The notes beneath the pieces were generated by a model, which saw only the letters and a program-made list of their open reading frames with translations, was not told the DNA's origin and made no database searches. 64,000 nucleotides of DNA from Maritalea porphyrae (GTDB lineage: Bacteria; Pseudomonadota; Alphaproteobacteria; Rhizobiales; Devosiaceae), in NCBI RefSeq assembly GCF_027213965.1, contig NZ_JAPWGX010000004.1, positions 124,001 to 188,000 on the forward strand, in the 5' to 3' direction. Position numbers and translations under genes: made by a program. Positions 25,106 through 34,855 of this stretch are shown here, piece after piece; within the stretch, counting starts at the first letter, position 1, and the number at the start of each line of letters is the position of its first letter.

Positions 25106-26418
25106 CTTTCACCTCCCTTGATTAGCTGGCGTCGCAACAAACCAGACGCCCAGTCCATGAACATCACCATGATGATGATTAAAATGATGTAGTAGCCAAC
25201 TTCCTCCCAATCCTTCTGGGTTTGGATCGCCTGCGTCAGCATGAGACCAATACCGCCGCCCGTGATTGCACCGATGATGGTCGCGCTGCGTGTATTTGAC
25301 TCAAAGAAATAGAGAACTTGGCTCAACAGCACCGGCACAACTTGCGGTATAACGCCAAATCGATAACCTTGTATCGGGTTCGCGCCGGTCGAGGAAACGC
25401 CTTGGATCTGCTTGTCATCCACATTTTCTAGCGCTTCAGAGAAGATCTTGCCAAACGTGCCGGTGTCTGTGATCAGAATTGCCAAAGCACCGGTTAGCGG
25501 TCCCGGACCGAAAGCGCGACTAAGCACAATGGTCCAAATGAGGGCATCGACGCCGCGCAAGAAATCAAACACACGTCGGATCGCCATGCGTAACGCCCTA
25601 AATGGCGTAAACTTCTTTGCTGCAAGGAAAGCAAGCGGTAAAGTTATGATCGCGGCGCCGAACGTGCCAAGAAATGCCATTAGAATAGTTTCGCTGATCG
25701 CCCAAAGGACGTCGCTGTGTCGCCACATCGGGTTGCCCCAAAAATCTGACCAAGCACCCGCAATATTGTGCCGCGCTTCATCTAATCGTGGACCAAAGAC
25801 AATATCTGCAATCGACTTGCCGTAGTAAGGGCTGTCCAGTGTGAAAAAGAAAAGCTCCCAGCCGGGGAAGTATCGGAAAATCTCAGTCTTTGAACGTGTA
25901 ATTGTTACCCGACCATTGGAGGTTTTTAGGGCAACGCGACGGTCACTTGCGTTAATCCAATCAGGAACGTTTTCACCAAGATTTGTATCGACAGTTTTGC
26001 CATTGAATTTTGCTTCAAACGTCCCGTAACCAGGAATTATATAGTCCATCGCATTATCCGGCAGGAAGCGCACAACATGCCCATCCCCCAGATCAACACT
26101 GATAATCTCCCTACCAGAAACCCATTCAGGTCGAGTGCCTTCTGGATAACGCCCCTTGCGTTCACCCTCGATAGCGTAGTCGATTTCGCCAGAACGATGA
26201 GATTTGGTTACGTGAACTTTATGGCTCCAGCTGTCCGACGCAAAAGTAATCGCGTTATCGAGCCGAGCGCGTTCTGCAAGGCCAATGATGTCAAAAGAAA
26301 ATGCAATGTAAACGAAGTAGACCAAAGCTGCGATTGGTACGGCAATCGCGACGAATTTTTTGCGTTCAATTAATGTGACCGCCTGGCTCTGAATTGTTTG
26401 CACATTTATATCGGTCAT
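25102..26418 (-). CDS. phnE: Phosphonate ABC transporter permease with periplasmic insert
   Basis: A 438-residue second PhnE. After an N-terminal helix (about 23-41) there is an unusually large hydrophilic segment (about 50-230) with beta-rich, periplasm-like sequence. The normal inner-membrane permease domain follows, with EAA-type loop SEALENVDDKQIQGVSSTGA. Ordinary PhnE proteins are about 260-300 residues. Two-permease PhnE1/PhnE2 sets are common in alphaproteobacteria, and they would form a heterodimer with PhnC. It overlaps phnE1 by four bases. Confidence 0.92.
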   Translation of the reverse strand: MTDINVQTIQSQAVTLIERKKFVAIAVPIAALVYFVYIAFSFDIIGLAERARLDNAITFASDSWSHKVHVTKSHRSGEIDYAIEGERKGRYPEGTRPEWVSGREIISVDLGDGHVVRFLPDNAMDYIIPGYGTFEAKFNGKTVDTNLGENVPDWINASDRRVALKTSNGRVTITRSKTEIFRYFPGWELFFFTLDSPYYGKSIADIVFGPRLDEARHNIAGAWSDFWGNPMWRHSDVLWAISETILMAFLGTFGAAIITLPLAFLAAKKFTPFRALRMAIRRVFDFLRGVDALIWTIVLSRAFGPGPLTGALAILITDTGTFGKIFSEALENVDDKQIQGVSSTGANPIQGYRFGVIPQVVPVLLSQVLYFFESNTRSATIIGAITGGGIGLMLTQAIQTQKDWEEVGYYIILIIIMVMFMDWASGLLRRQLIKGGES

Positions 26419-27308
26419 GCTGATTTCCCTTCAGCGAGCTGATTGCGGTAGCGACTAGACAATTGATCAAAGAAGATGATGGTGGCGAACAAGAGAATGA
26501 ATATGGCCGCCGCTTCGTCGAACAGACCGGGCCCCCATGACATGGCGTTTCGCAGTTCGTAGCCAAGGCCTCCTGCACCGACAAAACCAAGAATAGCTGA
26601 AGCGCGGATGTTGATTTCGAACCGCAGCAAACTGTAGCTGAGAAAGTTTGGCGCGACTTGTGGAAGGACGCCCAATAAAACACGCTGCGTCCAGTTCGCA
26701 CCGACAGAACTCAGCCCTTCAACAGGCTTTAGATCGACATTCTCCGCGACTTCCGAAAAGAGCTTACCAATCGCGCCTGCGGTGTGTATGGCAATAGCAA
26801 TTACGGCGGGAACTGGACCGCCTCCAAGGACAAAAATCAGCAGTAGCGCGATTACAATTTCGGGAACGGCGCGCATAATATCGGTGGTACGGCGCACGAA
26901 TGGAATTGCCCACGGAAAGTAAGCGAGCCCCCTAGTGCCGTGCATTGCTAAAAGGAAGCCTGCCACAACGCCAACCAAAGTTGACACTGCCGCGATATTG
27001 ATTGTTTCAATGAGCGCGGGCAAAAATTTGAACAAATAACCGGGCAACTCAGCCCGTTGCTCCCACGCTTCGCTCAACACATCGGCAGGATAATCACCAA
27101 CATTTTTAAGTCCGTCCCAAAAACCGCCAGCGTTTCGTGAATCGGCGACCATAAAACCGGACACCATCATCAGAACAAAGATCAGCAAAACGATGCCGCC
27201 GTAAAGTCGCTTTCGCTGTACCATCGCCATGTAGCTATCTTGGACAATCTTTGTGTCCGTTTGTGGCGGGCGTTTTGGATTTGGTTCTTGGGAGTTCGGA
27301 TTAGACAT
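26415..27308 (-). CDS. phnE: Phosphonate ABC transporter permease
   Basis: A 297-residue inner-membrane permease. A cytoplasmic N-terminus rich in Pro/Lys precedes a first helix at about 36-55, then come the core helices. The EAA loop is SEVAENVDLKPVEGLSSVGA, which contacts PhnC. It pairs with the larger PhnE encoded next. A strong hairpin separates it from phnD, probably lowering permease expression relative to the binding protein. Confidence 0.95.
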   Translation of the reverse strand: MSNPNSQEPNPKRPPQTDTKIVQDSYMAMVQRKRLYGGIVLLIFVLMMVSGFMVADSRNAGGFWDGLKNVGDYPADVLSEAWEQRAELPGYLFKFLPALIETINIAAVSTLVGVVAGFLLAMHGTRGLAYFPWAIPFVRRTTDIMRAVPEIVIALLLIFVLGGGPVPAVIAIAIHTAGAIGKLFSEVAENVDLKPVEGLSSVGANWTQRVLLGVLPQVAPNFLSYSLLRFEINIRASAILGFVGAGGLGYELRNAMSWGPGLFDEAAAIFILLFATIIFFDQLSSRYRNQLAEGKSA

Positions 27309-27330
27309 TTGCCAGTTCCTGATATGAAAA

Positions 27331-27355
27331 TCGGGGCTCTTAAGAAGAGCCCCGA
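27331..27355 (-). terminator. Hairpin between phnD and phnE
   Basis: Perfect 11-bp stem with a 3-base loop (arms TCGGGGCTCTT and AAGAGCCCCGA), followed on the minus strand by TTTTC. It could act as a partial terminator or as a 3' stabiliser of the phnD message. Confidence 0.75.
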
Positions 27356-27380
27356 CATTGTCTAAAATAAGCTTGCGGTT

Positions 27381-28292
27381 TTAGCCGCCGATTTTTGCTT
27401 TACGAGCTTCGATTACGGAGATGTACGCGTCATGGGTGATCGCGTCGAAACCAAGTGTCTCACCAGCAGCGACACCATAGGCGCAGTCTTGGTCTTTCGC
27501 GTGAAGACCATCAACCAAAGCAGTCATTTTTGCTTTTACGTCTGCTGGAAGTGACTTGCGAAGAACAACAGGACCTTCAGGGATCACATTTGACTTCCAG
27601 ATCTGAACAAGTTCGTTCATGTCAACAAGGCCAGCATCCACAGCTTTGCGTAGAGCGCCTGAATTATAGCCATCTTCCCATGCGCCCTGTGCATCAGCCC
27701 AAGTCACACCGCCGTCAATGTCGCCATTGAATACAGCTACGATTGTTTGTTCGTGACCGCCTGTGAATTTCACCTCGCCGAAATAGTCGCCAGATTCCAT
27801 CGTAGAACCAGTTGCTTGTGGAATTTCGATTGAAGGGATCAAATAGCCACTTGTTGAGTTAGGGTCACCAAAACCGAAAACCTTGCCTTTAAGGTCTTCA
27901 AGTTTTTCAACGCCAGCGTCTTTGCGCGCAAAACCAATTGAGTGATAGCCGTAAGAACCATCAAGGTTGATCTTGACCAAAACTGGCTCGACAGCTTCTG
28001 GGTCTTGCAAGTAAACAGCCGCGTATGAAGACGCGCCCAACCATGCCATATCCAATGTGCCGCCAAGCAGGCCCTGAATAACGCCATTATAGTCAGCAGG
28101 CGCGAACAATTTTGTTGGAACGCCAAGTTCGTTAGCAGCATATTCTTGCAAGCAGCTATAGCTGTTCATGCGGTCTTGCGCATTTTCACCACCAAGGATG
28201 CCAATGCGAAATTCGGTGATTGAGTCAGATGCCACAGCACCGGTCGTCAAAGCAGAAAAAGCCAAAAGGGCTGCAGTAAATGTGGATTTCAT
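27381..28292 (-). CDS. phnD: Phosphonate ABC transporter periplasmic binding protein
   Basis: A 303-residue PhnD beginning MKSTFTAALLAFSALTTGAVA, a clear Sec signal peptide cleaved near residue 21. FRIGILGGENAQDR opens the mature domain, and LDMAWLGASSYAAVY and KVFGFGDPNSTSGYL are typical PhnD ligand-site segments. It captures phosphonates in the periplasm for the PhnE pair. The start at 28292 is preferred over a codon four residues upstream. Confidence 0.95.
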   Translation of the reverse strand: MKSTFTAALLAFSALTTGAVASDSITEFRIGILGGENAQDRMNSYSCLQEYAANELGVPTKLFAPADYNGVIQGLLGGTLDMAWLGASSYAAVYLQDPEAVEPVLVKINLDGSYGYHSIGFARKDAGVEKLEDLKGKVFGFGDPNSTSGYLIPSIEIPQATGSTMESGDYFGEVKFTGGHEQTIVAVFNGDIDGGVTWADAQGAWEDGYNSGALRKAVDAGLVDMNELVQIWKSNVIPEGPVVLRKSLPADVKAKMTALVDGLHAKDQDCAYGVAAGETLGFDAITHDAYISVIEARKAKIGG

Positions 28293-28340
28293 GGTTCTCT
28301 CCATTGTGAACGTGGCAGCGCCAGCGTTTCATATTTTTGG

Positions 28341-29150
28341 TCACGCGACAGCGGCGACCATTTCGGTGCGATCAAGCACACCGATCTCGGTTGAAGTTGC
28401 TTCTTCAGAAAAGTCGTCACCCGCGTCGTAGATTTCTCGAGCGGCTTCCGTTGTTAGTTCTTCTGGAGGACCGTCAAAAACGATCACCCCATCACGCATA
28501 CCGATAACGCGGTCACAATATCGGCGTGCCGTATCGAGTGTGTGCAGATTGGCTATAACCAAACGACCATCTTCCTCATGGATACGCCGCAGTGCATCCA
28601 TGACAATTTGTGCATTCATTGGGTCAAGGCTTGCAATCGGCTCATCAGCCAGAATTATTTTTGGATCTTGCATTAGCGCTCGCGCAATTGCGACCCGTTG
28701 CTGCTGCCCACCAGAGAGCGCTTCAGCGCGCTTGGGCGCATGCTCGGCAATGCCCAGCCTGTCCAAGATCTCCACTGCTCGATGGATATCTTCTGTTGGA
28801 TATAGGTTGAAAAGAGTTGTCAGTGTCGAGCGCTTGTTCAAGGTGCCATGCAGGACGTTTGAAACAACATCCATTCTGGGCACGAGATTGAATTGTTGGA
28901 ATATCATCGCGCATTCTGATTGCCAACGACGACGGTCGTTGCGCTTTAGTTTTGAAATGCAGGAGTTTTCAAATTGTATTTCACCGCTGGTGACGTCAGT
29001 CAGCCGATTGATTGTGCGCAATAGCGTGGACTTGCCAGCACCCGAACGTCCGATGATGCCAATAAATGCTGGCTCGTCGATTTGGAAACTAACATTGTTT
29101 ACAGCTGCTTTGTCTCCGAATTTCTTCGTGACACCTGAAATGCTTAGCAT
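28341..29150 (-). CDS. phnC: Phosphonate ABC transporter ATP-binding protein
   Basis: A 269-residue ATPase: Walker [16 protein letters not shown] (about 32-46), Q-loop region [11 protein letters not shown], signature [15 protein letters not shown], Walker [15 protein letters not shown], His switch IANLHTL. These, and the [10 protein letters not shown] segment, match PhnC. It is first gene of the minus-strand transport operon, with a Pho box about 65 bp upstream, so induction by phosphate starvation is likely. Confidence 0.96.
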   Translation of the reverse strand: MLSISGVTKKFGDKAAVNNVSFQIDEPAFIGIIGRSGAGKSTLLRTINRLTDVTSGEIQFENSCISKLKRNDRRRWQSECAMIFQQFNLVPRMDVVSNVLHGTLNKRSTLTTLFNLYPTEDIHRAVEILDRLGIAEHAPKRAEALSGGQQQRVAIARALMQDPKIILADEPIASLDPMNAQIVMDALRRIHEEDGRLVIANLHTLDTARRYCDRVIGMRDGVIVFDGPPEELTTEAAREIYDAGDDFSEEATSTEIGVLDRTEMVAAVA

Positions 29151-29520
29151 ATTGCCCCCTTTGATCAGGGGCAGACACTATTGATGTCAGATTTCAACTT
29201 CTTGACAAATAGATGATTGTTTTATGACGGTGGAAAAATTGTCTCGTTCGATAGCGACCGACAATGAAATTGACAAAAGATATGTGTTGTTGATTGGTAG
29301 CGTAAAACTAGGAAATCATTTGGTGCTAGGCTTCAATTGGGTTGCATTTGTAGTGGGCTTGAATGCAGCGCCCTGAGTGGGTCTCGTTTGAATTCGTCGG
29401 CCAAAAAGCATTTCCCCGCTGCCGCGTGCTGCATTTTTGGTTTCATCGCGAATTGGACAGCAAGTGCCTCATGTGCGCGCTGGTGCCAGCTTAATTCGAG
29501 GGTTGGATCTATTCTTGGCG
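29151..29520. other. Intergenic region upstream of phnC
   Basis: No gene. It carries the Pho box for phnC near its left end. The right 250 bp lie downstream of the dppDF stop and show no strong terminator or other structure I can support. Confidence 0.5.
29212..29230 (-). promoter_or_regulatory. Pho box upstream of phnC
   Basis: On the minus strand the sequence is CCGTCATAAAACAATCATC: two PhoB half-sites (CCGTCAT and CAATCAT) separated by AAAA, 15 of 18 positions matching the CTGTCATAAAACTGTCAT-type consensus. It lies about 62 bp before the phnC ATG, a normal place for PhoB activation. Confidence 0.75.
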
Positions 29521-31281
29521 CTAAATGGCGACAAAGTGGTTTTGTTCAACTTCAACCAGTTTCAGTAATGTTGGCTTGAATGAAAGCTCGTGTACGGGCG
29601 AGGGTATTTCCAGTCCACTGATCAAGCTTCGTTTCTTCCGCTTTTTAGGGTCTGGAATTGGTACCGCAGCTAACAGCGATTTTGTATAAGCATGTTGTGG
29701 GTTTTCAAACACTTTGTCGCGCGCACCAATTTCAACAATTTGCCCCATATACATCACGCCCACGCGGTGACTGACTTTTTCCACGACAGCCATATCGTGG
29801 GAGATAAACACATAGGACAGCCCCAACTCGTCTTGCAGTTCTGCTAGCAAATCCAACACTTGCGCTTGCACGGTGACATCAAGCGCAGAGACACTCTCAT
29901 CAGCTACAATTACTCTAGGGTTCAGTGCCAACGCCCGCGCAATGCAGACACGCTGTCGTTGACCGCCAGAAAACTCATGCGGATAGCGGGTTAGATGGAT
30001 TGGGTCCAACCCAACCCGTTCAAACAGTTGAGCTGTCTTCTCTTTTTGTTCAATGTCATTGCCAATTTTGTGAATAACGAGTGGTTCTTGCACCAATTCA
30101 CCAACTGTTTTTCTCGGATTGAGCGAGGCATAGGGATCTTGGAAAATCATTTGAATTTTCCGACGAGCCGCGAGCTGATTTCGCTTGTGCGAAATGCGTA
30201 GGTCTTCGCCCTCCACGTATATGCGTCCTTGCCAATCGACCAAATTGAGCAATGCGCGCCCCGTCGTGGATTTTCCGCATCCACTTTCTCCAACGAGCGA
30301 AAGTGTTTCGCCCGCCTGCAATTGGAAGCTGACTTTTTCAACTGCATGCACCCGTTTTATGGTGCGTTGCAATAGTCCACCCGCGATATCAAAACGCACC
30401 GTTAGGTCTTGAACATCAAGAACGGGAATTGTGGTTTGGCCAACCTTTGCGGTTGGTGTGGGTTCTATCCCCGCCATGGATCCTAATTTTGGGAGGTCAG
30501 ATATGAGCTTTTGTGTATAGCTTGCTTTTGGGGCGTGAAAAATGGAGTTTACGTCGCCCATTTCAACCATTTCTCCCTGATTGACTACCAAGACACGGTC
30601 GGCCATTTCAGCAACGACGCCCATATCGTGGGTTATCAAAATCAGACCTGTATCAAACTCGCGCTGCAATTCTTTCATCAGCGTTAGCACCTGCGCTTGA
30701 ATGGTGACATCAAGCGCAGTTGTTGGTTCATCAGCAATCAAGACTTTTGGGCTGCACAAAAGCGACATCGCAATCATAACCCGTTGCCGCATGCCCCCGG
30801 ACAGTTCATGCGGATATTGATCAAGTCGTTTCTTGGCCTCTGAAAGCCGCACCGCTTCCAGCATCTCCAATGCATGTTTGTTGGCGGCAGCGCCCTGCAT
30901 TGATTTGTGGAAGCGCAGCACCTCGCGCAGCTGATCGCCAATGGTCATAACGGGGTTAAGGGATGTCATGGGTTCTTGGAATATCATGGCGATATCATTG
31001 CCACGAATATGTTGCATCTGCTGTTCTGGCAGTTGCAACAAATCGGTGCCGTCCAAAATGGCCTTGCCGCTTGAGACGCGAGCAGATGTTTTTGGTAAAA
31101 GCCCCATAATTGCCAAAGAGGATATGGACTTGCCTGAGCCAGACTCGCCTGCGATGCACAATGTTTCTTGGGCATTCACATGGTAGGCAAAGTTGCGCAC
31201 GACTGATTTTTCACCAGCATCCGTTTTAACAGATATTGATAAGTCTTGGACATCCAGTATGGGCGACTTGTGCTGGCTCAT
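29521..31281 (-). CDS. Fused dipeptide-type ABC transporter ATPase (DppD-DppF)
   Basis: About 586 residues containing two complete ABC cassettes. Cassette 1 has [29 protein letters not shown] and [15 protein letters not shown]. Cassette 2 has [30 protein letters not shown] and [15 protein letters not shown], where the Glu-Ser change after Walker B is common in DppF. It energises the DppBC permease encoded upstream and is last gene of the amide operon. The ATG at 31281 is preferred; a GTG lies four codons upstream. Confidence 0.95.
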   Translation of the reverse strand: MSQHKSPILDVQDLSISVKTDAGEKSVVRNFAYHVNAQETLCIAGESGSGKSISSLAIMGLLPKTSARVSSGKAILDGTDLLQLPEQQMQHIRGNDIAMIFQEPMTSLNPVMTIGDQLREVLRFHKSMQGAAANKHALEMLEAVRLSEAKKRLDQYPHELSGGMRQRVMIAMSLLCSPKVLIADEPTTALDVTIQAQVLTLMKELQREFDTGLILITHDMGVVAEMADRVLVVNQGEMVEMGDVNSIFHAPKASYTQKLISDLPKLGSMAGIEPTPTAKVGQTTIPVLDVQDLTVRFDIAGGLLQRTIKRVHAVEKVSFQLQAGETLSLVGESGCGKSTTGRALLNLVDWQGRIYVEGEDLRISHKRNQLAARRKIQMIFQDPYASLNPRKTVGELVQEPLVIHKIGNDIEQKEKTAQLFERVGLDPIHLTRYPHEFSGGQRQRVCIARALALNPRVIVADESVSALDVTVQAQVLDLLAELQDELGLSYVFISHDMAVVEKVSHRVGVMYMGQIVEIGARDKVFENPQHAYTKSLLAAVPIPDPKKRKKRSLISGLEIPSPVHELSFKPTLLKLVEVEQNHFVAI

Positions 31282-31319
31282 ATGCCTGTTCACCTTTCAA
31301 GCGGTTATGCCGCTTTTGC

Positions 31320-32264
31320 TTATTCAAATACAATGCGTGGAAAATAGAACGACACGACCCAATTGGGCTGATCCACAATTTCTGAAATGCGCAAGTCACC
31401 ACAAACTGAGCACAGCATGTAGGCGTCGACAGCATTCATATTGTGTTGTTTGCAAAGCAAATCGATCATGCCGCTTAAGGCATCTCGAGCACCTTGCATC
31501 AAGCTTTCGCCAATGCCTGTGGTTACTTCATATCCCTTTTGGTCCAAATGGTTTGTAACAGGACCGGGGGTGGTAAAGCGGGGCATTTTAAGATCGGCGT
31601 TTTTGACCAAGTCCAATGTGACGATGGCATTCATGCGGCTTTCTATTGCGGTGCCGCAGACTTCGCCATCACCTTGCGCGGCGTGGGTATCGCCAATTGA
31701 AAATAAGCCGCCTGCAACCTCGACAGGCAAATAGAGTTCGGTACCCGCAGCGAGGTCGCGAATGTCAAGATTGCCACCCATGCGTCTTGGGGGCACAACC
31801 GAATGTAGCCCTGTGGCCGCTGGCGCTAACCCGATTGTGCCGGGGAAAGGCTTTAGCGGCACCCGGCCACCGGCGCCATAAGCTGAGGTGCCCAATTTGT
31901 CTTTGTCATAGTGCCAAAGATGCAGGGCAGGTTCTTTGAACTGATCTGCAAGCAAGCCAAAGCCTGGAATATTTGCGGTCCAACCAAAACCAGAAGGGCC
32001 AAACCCTTCAATGCTGACTTTTACGGCGTCGCCTGGTTCGGCGCCATCGATATAGATTGGGCCCGAAACAGGATTGATTTTTTCAAAGTCTAACTTTGCA
32101 ATATCATCAGTTTTGCTATCGGGCGTTATTTGACCGCCTGATGAATCTATGCATTCAAATTCTAGAGTTGTTCCCGGCTTAACCGTTTCAACTGGGACAA
32201 TTGAATTGTCCCAGCCGAAATGATGGTGATGCCGATGGATTGTATAATCCGGTGCATTACACAT
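31320..32264 (-). CDS. Acetamidase/formamidase family amidohydrolase
   Basis: A 314-residue FmdA/AmdA-type enzyme that hydrolyses short amides to ammonia and the acid. Typical landmarks: HHHHFGWDNSIVPV near residue 12, GPIYIDGAEPGDAVKV, GTSAYG, and GDTHAAQGDGEVCGTAIES near 190. The start at 32264 has AGGGA before it; longer upstream reading falls inside dppA and is not credible. Lying between the binding protein and ATPase genes of a peptide-type importer, with AmiC/AmiR upstream, it is the catabolic enzyme of an amide-uptake operon. Confidence 0.93.
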   Translation of the reverse strand: MCNAPDYTIHRHHHHFGWDNSIVPVETVKPGTTLEFECIDSSGGQITPDSKTDDIAKLDFEKINPVSGPIYIDGAEPGDAVKVSIEGFGPSGFGWTANIPGFGLLADQFKEPALHLWHYDKDKLGTSAYGAGGRVPLKPFPGTIGLAPAATGLHSVVPPRRMGGNLDIRDLAAGTELYLPVEVAGGLFSIGDTHAAQGDGEVCGTAIESRMNAIVTLDLVKNADLKMPRFTTPGPVTNHLDQKGYEVTTGIGESLMQGARDALSGMIDLLCKQHNMNAVDAYMLCSVCGDLRISEIVDQPNWVVSFYFPRIVFE

Positions 32265-32280
32265 ATTGTTTTCCCTGTGC

Positions 32281-33900
32281 CTATTCAGAGATGTGAACGT
32301 GATCATAGTGCACTGGAATATGCACAGGATCGACGAAGATGCCTTCTGGACCATCCAAGCGGCTTGACCGAATAGTGAAACGCTGCTCGTTGAATATGGG
32401 CACCCAAGCGGCTTCATCTTGGATATCGGTGAAGATTTTCTTCCACGCTTCAATCCGTGCCTCAGCTTGAGATGGGTCGGCCATCGCATCAGCTGCAATC
32501 GCGCGTTTGTCGATTTCAGCATTACAATACCAAGACCAGTTCCAGCCGCCCGGCACTGCGCCGCCACAGCCCAAAATCGGTCCGTAGAAGTTAGATGGAT
32601 CGGGGAAGTCGGCAATCCATGCCATACCGCCAGACCAAATCATTGGGGCTTGGTCTTTTTCGCCACCGGCCGCAATCACATTGGCTTGGGCCAGTGATTT
32701 GATTTCAGCTTTTATGCCGATATTGGCCAAATCTTGTTGAATGGCTTGGGCGATACGTGGCTGAGGATCAGTGTTTGCAACATATAGTTCTGTTGTAAAA
32801 CCGTCGGCAAGACCAGCTTCTGAGAGCAGCGCCTTTGCGGCATCTGGGTCAAATTTGAAGCCTTCATAGTCTTTGTCATAACCAGGCATTAGTGGCGGCA
32901 AAGGTTGGTTTGCTGGCACTGCACGGCCATTGATGATGCGGATGATGCGATCTTTGTTCACAGCCATATTGACGGCTTGGCGAACTTTGAGGTTATCAAA
33001 AGGCGCCATTTGCGTGTTGAGCGTGATGTAGCCAGTATGTAGTTGGCTGCCTTCAACAATGTTGCTTTCCAAATCTGGGTTGCCCATGACTTCAAGGAAT
33101 TTTGCAGGTGGGATACCATCACCAGCAATATCGATTTCGCCACGTTCCAAGCGGAGCAATGCCACGATTGGCTCTTGACCAACTTCAAAAGTGATTTGGT
33201 CGAGTTTTGGCAAACCTTGGATGTGGTAATCTGGGTTGCGCTCAAAAACAACATGTTGGCCCAATGTCCAATCGGTCATTTTGTAAGCACCAGTACCCAC
33301 TGGGTGTTTGCCAAAATCTGCGCCGTGCTCTTCGACAACTTCTTTTGGCACCACATGCGCGAAGTTGAGCGCCATCACGTGCAAGAAGGTGGCATCTGGA
33401 CGTGAAAGGCTAATCTTTACGGTCAGGTCATCGACCGCTTCGACGCCTGAAAGACCGTCTGCCTCGCCAGCTGATGCGGCATCAAAACCGACAATGGCAG
33501 CAAAAAAACCAGCACCGGGGCTTTGTGTTGTCGGGTTCACCACCCGATCCAGCGTATATTTAACATCGGCTGCGGTCATTTCGCGACCATTGTGGAATTT
33601 GACGCCTGGCTTAAGTTTGAACGTATAGGTCATTCCATCGTCGGAAATGGAATAGCTAGTGGCAAGGTCTGGCACTAGGTCCGTGGTGCCGGGCGCATAA
33701 TCCATTAGTCCGTCAAAAAGGCTTTTGATCATGGACCAGTTTTGCCAGTCATAGCCGATGGCTGGATCGAGCGTGGACACATCGTCTTTGTAAGAGACAG
33801 TGATGGAGCCGCCCGTGTGGTTGTCGGCAAAGGCCGTGGTGCCCCCGAGCAGTAACGCGCAAGCTGCAACGCCGGCAAATAGACTATTCTTCAGTTTCAT
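32281..33900 (-). CDS. Peptide/amide ABC transporter substrate-binding protein (DppA-type)
   Basis: A 539-residue SBP_bac_5 lipid-free periplasmic protein. The signal peptide MKLKNSLFAGVAACALLLGG ends near AFADNH (about residue 26). GGSITVSYKDDVSTLDPAI, SDDGMTYTFKLKPGVKFHNG and HPVGTGAYK are typical landmarks. GGGAGGAAAAT precedes the ATG at 33900. Its ligand is unknown; the operon context suggests amide-bearing compounds or small peptides. Confidence 0.94.
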   Translation of the reverse strand: MKLKNSLFAGVAACALLLGGTTAFADNHTGGSITVSYKDDVSTLDPAIGYDWQNWSMIKSLFDGLMDYAPGTTDLVPDLATSYSISDDGMTYTFKLKPGVKFHNGREMTAADVKYTLDRVVNPTTQSPGAGFFAAIVGFDAASAGEADGLSGVEAVDDLTVKISLSRPDATFLHVMALNFAHVVPKEVVEEHGADFGKHPVGTGAYKMTDWTLGQHVVFERNPDYHIQGLPKLDQITFEVGQEPIVALLRLERGEIDIAGDGIPPAKFLEVMGNPDLESNIVEGSQLHTGYITLNTQMAPFDNLKVRQAVNMAVNKDRIIRIINGRAVPANQPLPPLMPGYDKDYEGFKFDPDAAKALLSEAGLADGFTTELYVANTDPQPRIAQAIQQDLANIGIKAEIKSLAQANVIAAGGEKDQAPMIWSGGMAWIADFPDPSNFYGPILGCGGAVPGGWNWSWYCNAEIDKRAIAADAMADPSQAEARIEAWKKIFTDIQDEAAWVPIFNEQRFTIRSSRLDGPEGIFVDPVHIPVHYDHVHISE

Positions 33901-33934
33901 ATTTTCCTCCCAAGGAATTGATTGAAGTTGTTGA

Positions 33935-34855
33935 TCATTTGAGTTTGATCCGAGGATCGACAAATGGGGCAACCAAGTCTGCCACCAGATTGCCAAGCAC
34001 AATGGCGCACGCCGACACCAAGGTGACGCCCATGATGATGGGAATATCGATGCGCTGAATGGCTTGCCATGCAAGTTGGCCAATGCCCGGCCAACCAAAA
34101 ACACTCTCCACGACGACAATGCCGCTCATGAAAAAGCCGATATCAATGCCGATCATTGCAATGATGGGCAAAAGGGCATTGGGTAGCGCATGGCGAAAAA
34201 TCACCCGCACGCTTGGCATGCCTTTGGCTTTGGCTGTGCGGATATAGTCTTGGGTGAGCACATCAATAAGCGACGAGCGCATCATTCTTGAGTACCAGCC
34301 CGCGCCCAAAACGCCCAGGGTGAGCGAGGGTAAAACAAGGTGGGCGAAGGTGCCGTAGCCGCCAATTGGGAACCATTGCAATTGCACTGCAAATACATAG
34401 AGCAGCAGAATGCCGACCACAAATTGGGGCGCTGAAACGCCTATAAAGGAGAGCACCATCAAGACTTTGTCGAGCCAGCTATCGCGTTTAATTGCCGCAA
34501 CCACACCAATCAGGACGCCGAAAACAAGTTCGGTAAAGATGGCCGACACCATCAGCAAAAGGCTGGCGGGCAGCCGTGCTGCAATCAGCTCGCCGACTTC
34601 AGATTTCTGCAAATAAGAACGTCCAAAGTCCCCTTGCAACAAGCTGGTGAGATATCGCCAATATTGTTCATAAAACGGAAGGTTGAGGCCCAGTTGAACC
34701 CTAATGTTCTCAACTGTTTGCGCGGTCGCGCTGCGTCCGGCAATTTGACGTGCCGGATCCGCGGGTACCAAATAGAGCAGGGTAAAAGTGATAAAGCTTA
34801 CGCCCAACAAGATTAGCGCCGCTTGCAAAACACGTCTGAACAGATAAGCGTACAT
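33935..34855 (-). CDS. Dipeptide-type ABC transporter permease (DppB-type)
   Basis: A 306-residue inner-membrane permease with six hydrophobic helices, the first at about 8-28 (AALILLGVSFITFTLLYLVP). It carries the conserved EAA-like loop YIRTAKAKGMPSVRVIFRHA. Its ATG overlaps the dppC stop by one base. It pairs with DppC and the fused ATPase. Confidence 0.95.
   Translation of the reverse strand: MYAYLFRRVLQAALILLGVSFITFTLLYLVPADPARQIAGRSATAQTVENIRVQLGLNLPFYEQYWRYLTSLLQGDFGRSYLQKSEVGELIAARLPASLLLMVSAIFTELVFGVLIGVVAAIKRDSWLDKVLMVLSFIGVSAPQFVVGILLLYVFAVQLQWFPIGGYGTFAHLVLPSLTLGVLGAGWYSRMMRSSLIDVLTQDYIRTAKAKGMPSVRVIFRHALPNALLPIIAMIGIDIGFFMSGIVVVESVFGWPGIGQLAWQAIQRIDIPIIMGVTLVSACAIVLGNLVADLVAPFVDPRIKLK

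Noticed and set aside
32265-32615. N-terminal extension of the acetamidase
   Set aside because: It lies entirely inside dppA, has no family similarity, and the ATG at 32264 has its own ribosome site and the expected N-terminus.
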